Positions 1-5,313 of a DNA stretch of 11,618 bases are shown here, in pieces. The stretch is from the NCBI GenBank assembly GCA_023438245.1, contig JAEXRD010000067.1, positions 1 to 11,618 on the forward strand. The letters are read 5' to 3'. The notes under the pieces were generated by a model. That model had not been told where the DNA came from. It made no database searches and was given only the letters and a program-made list of their open reading frames with translations. Made by a program: the position numbers and the translations under genes. This DNA comes from Pseudomonadota bacterium. GTDB taxonomy: Bacteria; Desulfobacterota; Desulfovibrionia; Desulfovibrionales; Desulfovibrionaceae. How positions within the stretch are numbered: the stretch's first letter is position 1; each line of letters starts with the position of its first letter.

Positions 1-3
1 GGT

Positions 4-26
4 CCAGGGGGCGCGAGGCCCCCTGG
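4..26. terminator. GC-rich hairpin at the left edge
   Basis: A 9-bp stem (4-12 with 18-26, CCAGGGGGC/GCCCCCTGG) closes on a 5-nt loop. No T-tract follows, so this is a weak candidate for the end of whatever gene lies to the left. It could equally be an mRNA 3'-end stabilising hairpin. The hairpin is seen in the sequence; its role is inference. Confidence 0.3.
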
Positions 27-45
27 CTCACGGCCTGGCTCACGG
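22..45. repeat. 12-bp perfect tandem duplication
   Basis: CCTGGCTCACGG occurs twice back to back (22-33 and 34-45), partly overlapping the right arm of the hairpin at 4-26. It looks like a recent slippage duplication in untranslated sequence upstream of the NYN gene. No function is evident. Confidence 0.6.
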
Positions 46-107
46 CTTGACGCCGGGCGCGCGGGCGGGCAGTCTCGGGCAGGTTGTCACCGCACCCGGG
101 AGAAATC

Positions 108-839
108 ATGGGCAAGCTCATCTGCATCATCGACGGCGACTTCATGCGCCGCCGCGTCATCGAGTCCCAGTCCTTCTACTATTCCGGCCAGGCCATTCGC
201 CAGCACTGCCTGAAGCACCTGCTGCCGGGCGAGGAACTGCTGCGGATTCTGTACTATGCGGCGGCGCCGTATGGCGGGCAGGGCGTGCACCCCAAGACCG
301 GCGAGACCATCGACTTCGGCAGGACGGAGCAGCACCGCATGGCCGACGAATTTTTCCGGGGCCTGGCGGGCACGCCGCAGATGGCGCTGAGGCTGGGGCG
401 GCTGGCCTGGCAGTACAACTCCTGGAACATCGCCGCGCACCGGCTGCCGGACCTTTTGAGCGGCAGGACTGCGGTGGCGGACCTGGGGCCGGAGGACATC
501 CGCCCGGACTTCCGCCAGAAGGCCGTGGACATGCGCATCGGGCTGGACATCGCCACCATCGCGCTGAAGCGGCAGGCCGAGCGGCTGGTGCTCATCACCA
601 ACGACGCGGACTTCGTGCCCGCGGTGAAGCTGGCCCGGCGCGAGGGCCTCACGGTCTGCCTGGACCCGCTGTGGGCGGGCGTTTCGGCGGACCTACGCGA
701 GCACGTGGACTATGTTCGCAACCTGCTTGAGGTGAAGAGCGACGGGTTCCGCCGCGTGCCCGACCCCAAGGAGTACGACCCCAGCCTGTGCGGCGCCGGG
801 GAGTGCGCGTCCGGCCAGGGTGGCCCGGGCGGAGAGTAG
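108..839 (+). CDS. NYN (PIN-like) domain protein, putative endoribonuclease
   Basis: This 243-residue protein carries the acidic signature of NYN/LabA-type PIN-like nucleases. IIDGDF at the N-terminus supplies D9 and D11, KAVDMRIGLD (138-147) supplies D141 and D147, and TNDADFVPA (164-172) supplies D166 and D168. In this family the clustered aspartates bind a divalent metal for RNA cleavage. The region from about 45 to 130 is an insertion between the first and second acidic motifs. The last 35 residues are low-complexity and probably disordered. ATG at 108 was chosen over an in-frame TTG at 84 because GGGAGA (98-103) lies just upstream of it. The gene stands alone and converges on the AhpD-like gene. 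No antitoxin-like partner is visible. The family is confident; the RNA substrate is unknown. Confidence 0.82.
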   Translation: MGKLICIIDGDFMRRRVIESQSFYYSGQAIRQHCLKHLLPGEELLRILYYAAAPYGGQGVHPKTGETIDFGRTEQHRMADEFFRGLAGTPQMALRLGRLAWQYNSWNIAAHRLPDLLSGRTAVADLGPEDIRPDFRQKAVDMRIGLDIATIALKRQAERLVLITNDADFVPAVKLARREGLTVCLDPLWAGVSADLREHVDYVRNLLEVKSDGFRRVPDPKEYDPSLCGAGECASGQGGPGGE

Positions 840-857
840 GGGGAGGGGCCGCTCCCC
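840..857. terminator. Hairpin between convergent genes
   Basis: A 6-bp stem GGGGAG/CTCCCC (840-845 with 852-857) starts directly after the NYN stop codon, in the 45-nt gap between convergent genes. The gap is G-rich and lacks a T-tract. A bidirectional terminator function is plausible from position only. Confidence 0.3.
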
Positions 858-884
858 GCCCGGGCGTGCTCAGGAGGGAGGAGG

Positions 885-1394
885 CTAGCGCTTGAAGGCC
901 CGCATCATGGTGGCGGGCACCTGCATGTTCACGGCCTGGGCCGCCGCGTCGTAGATGGTCGAGTCCGCCCAGCCCATGGCGCGCAGGGCGTCCAGGTCCT
1001 CGGCGCAGACCTCGCCCGGGGTTTCCAGCACCTTCAGGGCGAAGGCGATGAGCGCGCGCTGCCTGTCGCTGAAGTCGCCGCCCGCGCCGGGCAGGACGTC
1101 CAGCTCGTCCTGGGCCATGCCCGCGGAGGCCAAGAGCCCGCCGTTGAAGGCGATGCAGGCGGGCGCGTCCAGGTGGCGCGAGGCCAGCAGGCGGATGGCC
1201 GCCAGCATGGCGAAGTCCAGGTCCTTGTGGCCGCGGAAGTAGCCGATGGCCCCGGCCTGCACCTCCACCAGCCCGGGGCTGGCGGTCATGAGCATGAGCG
1301 GTTCCGGCGGGCTGACGTGCGGCGGAAACATGGCGAAGAGCTCGGCGGCCTTGCCGGTGAGCTGGGCCGGATCGGTGGTCTTGACCAGATACAT
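885..1394 (-). CDS. AhpD-like / carboxymuconolactone decarboxylase-fold protein lacking the CxxC motif
   Basis: This 169-residue all-helical protein aligns by pattern with the AhpD-like alkylhydroperoxidase/CMD fold. Residues 60-84 (LDFAMLAAIRLL...PACIAFN) match the family's core helix, usually L-x-E-...-G-C-x-x-C-x-x-x-H. Only the second cysteine (C80) survives: the first is A77, the histidine is N84, and the upstream glutamate is absent. The thiol-disulfide peroxidase chemistry known for AhpD is therefore unlikely in its standard form. A clear AAGGAG (complement of 1401-1406) sits 7 nt before the ATG. The gene lies downstream of the TetR gene on the same strand, with its own promoter region and operator (1461-1478), so it is probably repressed by that regulator. 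It may be a one-Cys enzyme or a binding protein. The fold is moderately sure; the function is unknown. Confidence 0.72.
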   Translation of the reverse strand: MYLVKTTDPAQLTGKAAELFAMFPPHVSPPEPLMLMTASPGLVEVQAGAIGYFRGHKDLDFAMLAAIRLLASRHLDAPACIAFNGGLLASAGMAQDELDVLPGAGGDFSDRQRALIAFALKVLETPGEVCAEDLDALRAMGWADSTIYDAAAQAVNMQVPATMMRAFKR

Positions 1395-1460
1395 GGGCGC
1401 TCCTTTTTGGGAATTGATGCGGTTTTGAACCCGGCGGGCGGTCCTGTGCGGGACAGCCCT

Positions 1461-1478
1461 TACTAGACCGGTCTATTA
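1461..1478. promoter_or_regulatory. TetR operator upstream of the AhpD-like gene
   Basis: TACTAGACCGGTCTATTA contains the perfect 12-bp palindrome TAGACCGGTCTA (1464-1475), and outer flanks extend the symmetry to 16 of 18 positions. The core ACTAGACCGGTC recurs exactly in front of the TetR gene at 2132-2143. On the minus strand a -10-like TAGTAA (1465-1460) overlaps one operator arm, so a bound repressor would block polymerase. No good -35 is visible. The palindrome resembles operators reported for NemR/LmrA-type TetR regulators; this is from memory and unchecked. Confidence 0.75.
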
Positions 1479-1514
1479 CAAAGCGTGCGCGGCCTTCCCG
1501 CCTGCAGGAACGGA

Positions 1515-2123
1515 TCAGCCCTGGCGCAGCACCTCGTTCAGGATGAAATCGCGGCAGCGCACCAGCGGCGCGGGATTCCCGGCGGCCTTGGCCCGCAGGA
1601 TGGCTCCCTGCCAGCTGCTGGAGAGGAACCGGGCGGTCTCCTCGGGGTCCAGGTGCGCGGGGATCTCCCCGGCCTCCCTGGCCTGGCGCAGGGCCAGGGC
1701 CATGTGCTCCTCCATGCCCGTGAGCACCGTGTCCAGGCGCTGGCGGAAGGCCGCGCTGCTGGCGGCCAGCTCCTGCACCATGTTGCCGATGGGGCAGCCC
1801 GAGGTGGCCAGCGGGTGGCCGGGATCGGTGAACAGGGCCAGGAAGCGCTCGAAGAACCGGCGGATGCGCTCCATGGGCGCCAGCTCGGGGTTGGCGAACA
1901 TGGCCTGGGCTCCGGCCAGCATGCGCTCGGCGTGCATGTCCACCACGGCCAGGCCGAAGTCCTCCTTGCTCTTGAAATAATGGTAGAACGAGCCCTTGGG
2001 CACGCCGCAGGCGTCCAGCACCTGCTGGATGCCCGTGGCCGCGTAGCCCTGCCGGTGCAGCAGCTCGGCCCCGGCCTGGAGGATGCGGGTGCGGGTGTCG
2101 TCCTTGTGCTTGGCGTCGCGCAT
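1515..2123 (-). CDS. TetR/AcrR-family transcriptional repressor
   Basis: This 202-residue protein has the classic TetR N-terminal DNA-binding domain: TRTRILQAGAELL (10-22), GYAATGIQQVLDACGV (26-41), then the recognition-helix signature KGSFYHYFKSKEDF (43-56). The ligand domain carries GCPIGNMVQE (109-118), a motif shared with a subset of TetR proteins. Its C110 sits near where redox/electrophile sensors such as NemR place a reactive cysteine. That functional analogy is inference. ATG at 2123 was chosen over an in-frame TTG at 2132. No Shine-Dalgarno precedes it, and the predicted start of transcription from the promoter at 2130-2158 falls on or near this ATG, so the mRNA may be leaderless. 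It probably represses itself and the AhpD-like gene through the paired operators. Confidence 0.93.
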   Translation of the reverse strand: MRDAKHKDDTRTRILQAGAELLHRQGYAATGIQQVLDACGVPKGSFYHYFKSKEDFGLAVVDMHAERMLAGAQAMFANPELAPMERIRRFFERFLALFTDPGHPLATSGCPIGNMVQELAASSAAFRQRLDTVLTGMEEHMALALRQAREAGEIPAHLDPEETARFLSSSWQGAILRAKAAGNPAPLVRCRDFILNEVLRQG

Positions 2124-2129
2124 GGGGAC

Positions 2130-2158
2130 CAACTAGACCGGTCGTCTCGGAATGTCAA
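2130..2158 (-). promoter_or_regulatory. Sigma-70-type promoter of the tetR gene
   Basis: On the minus strand a perfect -35 TTGACA (2158-2153) is followed by a 17-nt spacer and a weak -10 TAGTTG (2135-2130). The operator at 2132-2145 fills the downstream spacer and overlaps the -10, the usual geometry of TetR autorepression. Transcription would begin near 2123, the A of the chosen start codon. Confidence 0.6.
2132..2145. promoter_or_regulatory. TetR operator upstream of the tetR gene
   Basis: ACTAGACCGGTCGT shares the exact 12-mer ACTAGACCGGTC with the operator at 1462-1473. The 8-bp core GACCGGTC is a perfect palindrome, but the outer arm is degenerate (TAGACC against GGTCGT). This predicts weaker binding than the fully palindromic site before the AhpD-like gene. 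Confidence 0.72.
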
Positions 2159-2171
2159 CGCAAATCTTCGC

Positions 2172-2190
2172 GCTTTACGGACTGTAAAGC
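2172..2190. promoter_or_regulatory. Inverted repeat GCTTTAC-N5-GTAAAGC
   Basis: Perfect 7-bp arms (2172-2178 and 2184-2190) flank a 5-nt spacer. The centre lies about 104 bp upstream of the -24 GG of the sigma-54 promoter at 2284, a typical enhancer distance. The repeat is unrelated in sequence to the TetR operator or to the adjacent repeat at 2196-2211. It could also fold as an RNA hairpin, but no transcript is expected to cross it. Confidence 0.5.
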
Positions 2191-2195
2191 AGGCT

Positions 2196-2211
2196 GACAC
2201 CTGGGGGTGTC
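2196..2211. promoter_or_regulatory. Inverted repeat GACACC-N4-GGTGTC, candidate sigma-54 enhancer site
   Basis: GACACC (2196-2201) and GGTGTC (2206-2211) are perfect arms around TGGG. The centre is about 82 bp upstream of the -24 element and roughly 106 bp from the predicted transcription start. A GACAC half-site recurs at 2221-2225. The spacing fits an upstream activator site for a bacterial enhancer-binding protein. The AT-rich stretch at 2239-2256 between site and promoter could allow looping. The cognate activator is not encoded in the window. Confidence 0.55.
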
Positions 2212-2283
2212 GAACAGGCCGACACACCGTCCGCCGCAACAAATTATGCTTGCAATTCCGGAGCATTGCCAAACACGATGCCC

Positions 2284-2299
2284 TGGCACGGCTCTTGCG
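2284..2299 (+). promoter_or_regulatory. Sigma-54 (-24/-12) promoter of the receiver/TauE operon
   Basis: TGGCACGGCTCTTGCG matches the sigma-54 consensus TGGCACG-N4-TTGC almost perfectly, with the invariant GG (2285-2286) and GC (2297-2298) separated by 10 nt. Transcription would start near 2310, just before the AAGGAGG (2316-2322) of the first receiver gene. Initiation by RpoN holoenzyme requires an ATP-hydrolysing activator; the inverted repeats at 2172-2211 are candidate binding sites. Confidence 0.85.
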
Positions 2300-2330
2300 A
2301 AACAGGATGTGCCGCAAGGAGGGATTCGTC

Positions 2331-2726
2331 GTGGCCGCAGCGCTCAACTTCGCCATCATGGACCGCAACCCGCACGTTCGCGAGCTCATCTGCCGCGAGC
2401 TGGGGGCCAGGGGCCATGCTGCGCGGCAGGTGCGCAGCGCCTCCGAGGCCACGGGGCTGCTGGACGGCCCCACCCCGCCGCAGGTGCTGGTGGTGGACCC
2501 CGAGGCCGCCGAGGGGCACCTGGCCGAGATCGCCCGCGCGGCGGGCAGGCTCGGCGGGCGGCTGGCGCTGGTGGTGCACGCCTTTGGCGACGCCCAGGCC
2601 CCGCAGGCCCTGCCCGGCGCGCTGGTGGTGGAGAAATCCGCCGACCTGGGGCCGCTCATGGCCCTGGCGGAAAGCCTGGGCCGCGGCGCGGTCCCCGGCG
2701 AGGGCAGGCAAGGAGGCAAGCCATGA
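2331..2726 (+). CDS. Atypical response-regulator receiver-domain protein
   Basis: This 131-residue single-domain protein starts at GTG 2331, placed 8 nt after AAGGAGG (2316-2322). The longer open frame upstream runs through promoter DNA and is rejected. The receiver layout is recognisable but eroded. IMDRNPHVREL has one acidic residue where two are usual, VLVVDPEA supplies a probable phospho-aspartate, LALVVHAF carries H in place of the usual Thr/Ser, and VVEKSADLGPLMALAES has the conserved lysine before the last helix. No output domain follows. It overlaps the next receiver gene by ATGA, implying translational coupling. It may be a phosphate sink, a pseudo-receiver or a binding partner of the downstream CheY-like protein. 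The fold is fairly sure; its phosphorylation is uncertain. Confidence 0.8.
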   Translation: MAAALNFAIMDRNPHVRELICRELGARGHAARQVRSASEATGLLDGPTPPQVLVVDPEAAEGHLAEIARAAGRLGGRLALVVHAFGDAQAPQALPGALVVEKSADLGPLMALAESLGRGAVPGEGRQGGKP

Positions 2727-3103
2727 AGGTGCTCCTGGTGGACGACGAGCAGGACTTCCGCGAGACCCTGGCCAAGCGCCTGGGCCGCCGCAAGATCGAG
2801 GCCGCCTGCGCGGGCAGCGCCGCCGAGGCCCTGGCTTGGCTGAAGGCGGGCAACGCCGTGGACGCCGTGGTGCTGGACGTGAAGATGCCCGGCATGGACG
2901 GCATCGAGGCGCTGAAGCACATCGCCGCGGCGCACCCCGGCGTGGCGGTGCTGATGCTCTCCGGCCATGCCCACGTGGAGACGGCCATGAAGGGCCTGGA
3001 GCTGGGCGCCTTCGACTATCTTATGAAGCCGGTGGACATCGAGGAGCTGGTGTTCAAGCTCCAGGACGCCTGCGAGCACAAGTCGCTTGGGGGCAAGGCC
3101 TAG
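2723..3103 (+). CDS. Single-domain response regulator (CheY-like)
   Basis: This 126-residue protein is a complete canonical receiver: acidic pair D7-D8 (VLLVDDEQDF), phospho-acceptor D52 (VVLDVKMPGMDG), switch residue S80 (LMLSGH) and K102 before P103 (YLMKPVDIEEL). It has no DNA-binding or enzymatic output domain, so it must act by protein contact or phosphotransfer. AGGAGG (2711-2716) lies 6 nt before the ATG, which overlaps the previous stop codon. No histidine kinase is encoded in the window, so the phosphodonor is elsewhere. Co-transcription with a TauE/SafE permease suggests it signals to, or is regulated with, membrane transport. Confidence 0.93.
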   Translation: MKVLLVDDEQDFRETLAKRLGRRKIEAACAGSAAEALAWLKAGNAVDAVVLDVKMPGMDGIEALKHIAAAHPGVAVLMLSGHAHVETAMKGLELGAFDYLMKPVDIEELVFKLQDACEHKSLGGKA

Positions 3104-3128
3104 GGCCGCCCCATGCTGTTTCGGGAAT

Positions 3129-3156
3129 GAACCGGGGCCGGAATTCGGGCCGGTTC
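3129..3156 (+). other. Intra-operon stem-loop between receiver and permease genes
   Basis: GAACCGG (3129-3135) pairs with CCGGTTC (3150-3156). An inner 3-bp stem (38-40 with 46-48 of this hundred) follows a small internal loop. The hairpin sits in the 88-nt gap before the permease and has no T-tract. It is probably an mRNA processing or stability element that lets the permease genes be expressed differently from the receivers. The role is inference. Confidence 0.45.
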
Positions 3157-3191
3157 CGGGGTATCAACACCTTTCACACGGAGGAAGCGTC

Positions 3192-4448
3192 ATGGGTTTC
3201 GGAAGAGATGTCTTCGAGTTCCTCAAGCAGGCGAGCATCGCGCACGCCAAGTGGGACATGGAAGTCTCCATGTCCATCGTCAAGAGCCGTAAAAAGCTGC
3301 TGGTGCTGGCCCTCATGGTCCTGCCCATCCTGCTCATCAACTTCGCCTTCGCGGCGGACATGATCGGCAGCAAGACCGCCTACGCCCCGGCGTTCTATAC
3401 CAACACCATCTTCGTGGTGTCCATCTTCGTGGGCCTGGCGGCCGGCCTCATCACCGGCTGCATCGGCGCGGGCGGCGGCTTCATCATCACCCCGGCGCTC
3501 ATGGCCGCGGGCGTCAAGGGCATCCTGGCGGTGGGCACCGACCTGTTCCACATCTTCGCCAAGGCCATCATGGGCACCGCGGTGCACAAGAAGCTGGGCA
3601 ACGTCTCCGTCAAGCTGGCCATCGCCTTCCTGGTGGGCTCCGGCGCGGGCACGGTCATCGGCGGCGCCATCAACACCGGCCTGTACAACAAGGACCCCCT
3701 GCTCTCCGAGATGTTCATCAGCTCCATCTACGCGGTGCTGCTGGGCTTCCTGGGCTTCTACGCCCTGTTCGACTACATCTCCGCCAGCCGCAAGGGCGAG
3801 ACCGGCAGCGGCCACGACGCCCACGGCGGCTCCAGCGGCACCACCGGCCTGGCCACTACCATCCAGAAGATCCGCGTGGCCCCGATGATCACCTTCGACG
3901 AGGACTTCGTGCCCGGCGGCAAGCAGATCTCCGGCTGGATCGTGGCCGCCGGCGGCGTGGTGGTGGGCATCCTGGCCGCCATCATGGGCGTGGGCGGCGG
4001 CTTCATCACCTTCCCCATGTTCGTGTACATCTTCGGCGTGTCCAGCATGACCACCGTGGGCACCGACATCCTCCAGATCATCTTCACCGCGGGCCTGGCC
4101 GCCGTTGGCCAGTACGCCATCTACGGCTACGTGTTCTACACCCTGGCCATGGGCATGCTCATCGGCTCGCTGCTGGGCATCCAGATCGGCGCGCTGACCA
4201 CCAAGGTGGTCAAGGGCATCCACATCCGCGGCTTCTACGCGGTGTCCATCATCGCGGGCTTCATCAACCGCGTGGCCACCCTGCCCAAGAAGATGGTGGA
4301 ACTGGAAATGATCTCCATGAGCAAGGATCTGGTGAACCAGATCGAGTACGTGGGCAACATCGTGTTCTGGATCGTGGTGGCCATCTTCGGCTTCTGGATC
4401 TTCAGCAAGTTCTTCAGCAACATCGGCAAGCTGCGTCAGGAGGCCTAA
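3192..4448 (+). CDS. TauE/SafE (TSUP) family membrane permease, probable sulfite/organosulfonate exporter
   Basis: This 418-residue integral membrane protein has the internal duplication diagnostic of the TauE/SafE (TSUP) family. The first half has GAGGGFIITP (92-101) with VGTD (114-117); the second has GVGGGFITFP (266-275) with VGTD (289-292). About eight to nine hydrophobic segments are visible, at roughly 36-55, 72-90, 98-115, 140-162, 175-195, 248-268, 270-300, 308-335 and 386-406. A hydrophilic cytoplasmic-looking loop (198-245) includes a GHDAHGGSSG stretch. The N-terminal 35 residues are amphipathic and precede the first helix, which is longer than usual for the family. ATG at 3192 follows GGAGGA (3180-3185) with good spacing; the upstream extension is non-coding. 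Family members move sulfite, sulfonates or related anions, and in a sulfate reducer sulfite or sulfide balance is plausible. The substrate is not shown by sequence. Confidence 0.92.
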   Translation: MGFGRDVFEFLKQASIAHAKWDMEVSMSIVKSRKKLLVLALMVLPILLINFAFAADMIGSKTAYAPAFYTNTIFVVSIFVGLAAGLITGCIGAGGGFIITPALMAAGVKGILAVGTDLFHIFAKAIMGTAVHKKLGNVSVKLAIAFLVGSGAGTVIGGAINTGLYNKDPLLSEMFISSIYAVLLGFLGFYALFDYISASRKGETGSGHDAHGGSSGTTGLATTIQKIRVAPMITFDEDFVPGGKQISGWIVAAGGVVVGILAAIMGVGGGFITFPMFVYIFGVSSMTTVGTDILQIIFTAGLAAVGQYAIYGYVFYTLAMGMLIGSLLGIQIGALTTKVVKGIHIRGFYAVSIIAGFINRVATLPKKMVELEMISMSKDLVNQIEYVGNIVFWIVVAIFGFWIFSKFFSNIGKLRQEA

Positions 4449-4450
4449 CC

Positions 4451-5173
4451 ATGATCGTCAACAAGTCGCTCTTCAACAAGGGACTGCTGCTCTTCGCGTC
4501 CTTCTGCGTGGTGTTCGCGACCCTGTTCATGAACATCTGGCCCGGCGGCAAGAACGGCCTGGACGCCGCCGACGACATGTTCAACCGCCTGTCCAAGGGC
4601 TCCAGCTACTTCATCCCCGATGTGCAGAAGCAGACGCTGAAGCTTGAGGGCAAGACCGTCACCGTCACCGCGAAGGTGAAGGAAGAGAAGTACGCCGCCC
4701 GCGCCGTGGAGAACCTGGTCAAGGCCGGGGCCACCGCCGAGCTCAAGGACGGCGCCGTGACCTACACCGGCGACCTGGGCAAGATCCTCTCCGCCGCCCT
4801 GCAGGACGCCGACGACATGTTCAAGAACAACGGCAAGGCCGTGCAGGACCGCTACGGCGTGACCGAGAAGGACTCCGAGAAGTTCGTCACCAAGGCCTGG
4901 TGGATGGTCCTCGACCCCTCCATCAAGGAGCTGCAGAAGCAGAAGCTCATCGAGGAGGCCAAGATCGTCGGCAACGTCAACAAGCGCGGCCTTGAGCCCG
5001 GCTACAACTTCTACGGCATCGCCGGCGAAAAGGTGCTGGACAACGTGCTGCCCCTGGTCGGCCTGCTCGTCTTCTACGTCGTCTACACCATGTGGTATGG
5101 CTACGCCATCTTCGACATGTTCGGCGGCATCGGCATGGGCATGAGCAAGCCCAAGATCAAGAAGGAAGCCTAG
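4451..5173 (+). CDS. Two-helix membrane protein, probable partner of the TauE/SafE permease
   Basis: This 240-residue protein has no family I recognise. It has a hydrophobic helix near the N-terminus (10-29) and another near the C-terminus (196-217). The roughly 165-residue hydrophilic domain between them is Lys/Asp/Glu-rich and probably periplasmic, with a basic cytoplasmic tail (KPKIKK). The segment ADDMF occurs twice (40-44 and 120-124), encoded by an identical 17-nt stretch (4568-4584 and 4808-4824), which hints at an internal duplication of a helical unit. The start is 2 nt after the permease stop, with AGGAGG (4438-4443) inside the permease end, so the two are tightly co-translated. It may be an accessory subunit or substrate-binding partner; that is inference. 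Confidence 0.85.
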   Translation: MIVNKSLFNKGLLLFASFCVVFATLFMNIWPGGKNGLDAADDMFNRLSKGSSYFIPDVQKQTLKLEGKTVTVTAKVKEEKYAARAVENLVKAGATAELKDGAVTYTGDLGKILSAALQDADDMFKNNGKAVQDRYGVTEKDSEKFVTKAWWMVLDPSIKELQKQKLIEEAKIVGNVNKRGLEPGYNFYGIAGEKVLDNVLPLVGLLVFYVVYTMWYGYAIFDMFGGIGMGMSKPKIKKEA

Positions 5174-5198
5174 CCCCTCGCTTCCGCTTCCGAAGACA

Positions 5199-5226
5199 GC
5201 GGCGGCCACGACGGCCCGGCCGCCGC
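5199..5226 (+). other. GC-rich hairpin preceding the terminator
   Basis: A 9-bp perfect stem, GCGGCGGCC (5199-5207) with GGCCGCCGC (5218-5226), encloses a 10-nt loop. It lies 25 nt after the stop codon of the two-helix protein and just before the intrinsic terminator. The likely role is a 3'-end stabiliser. Confidence 0.5.
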
Positions 5227-5232
5227 GCTTCG

Positions 5233-5274
5233 CGCCCCCGGAGGACACACCCCTCCGGGGGCGTTTGCGTTTTT
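5233..5274 (+). terminator. Rho-independent terminator of the receiver/TauE operon
   Basis: A perfect 12-bp stem (5233-5244 with 5252-5263) on a 7-nt loop is followed by TTTGCGTTTTT (5264-5274). This is the strongest intrinsic terminator in the window and separates the sigma-54 operon from the next gene, whose start lies 40 nt downstream. Confidence 0.9.
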
Positions 5275-5313
5275 GGCACTCCCCCGATATGATTGGCCCA
5301 AGCTGGAGGAACC

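Noticed and set aside
1485..2330. Plus-strand open frame running into the first receiver gene
   Set aside because: It is antisense to the TetR gene and crosses its promoter, both inverted repeats and the sigma-54 promoter. The GTG at 2331 has an ideal AAGGAGG, so coding starts there.
1538..3079. Long minus-strand open frame (513 codons)
   Set aside because: It overlaps the TetR gene out of frame and both receiver genes antisense. The translation is low-complexity Arg/Ser/Ala, typical of GC-rich shadow frames.
3174..4223. Minus-strand open frame opposite the permease
   Set aside because: The translation is a His/Gly/Ala/Asp-rich shadow of the TauE/SafE gene with no ribosome binding site or motif.
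5274..5290. TTGGCAC resembling a -24 element before the PEP-synthase-like gene
   Set aside because: No GC occurs at the required 10-nt spacing, and the segment overlaps the T-tract of the terminator at 5233-5274.
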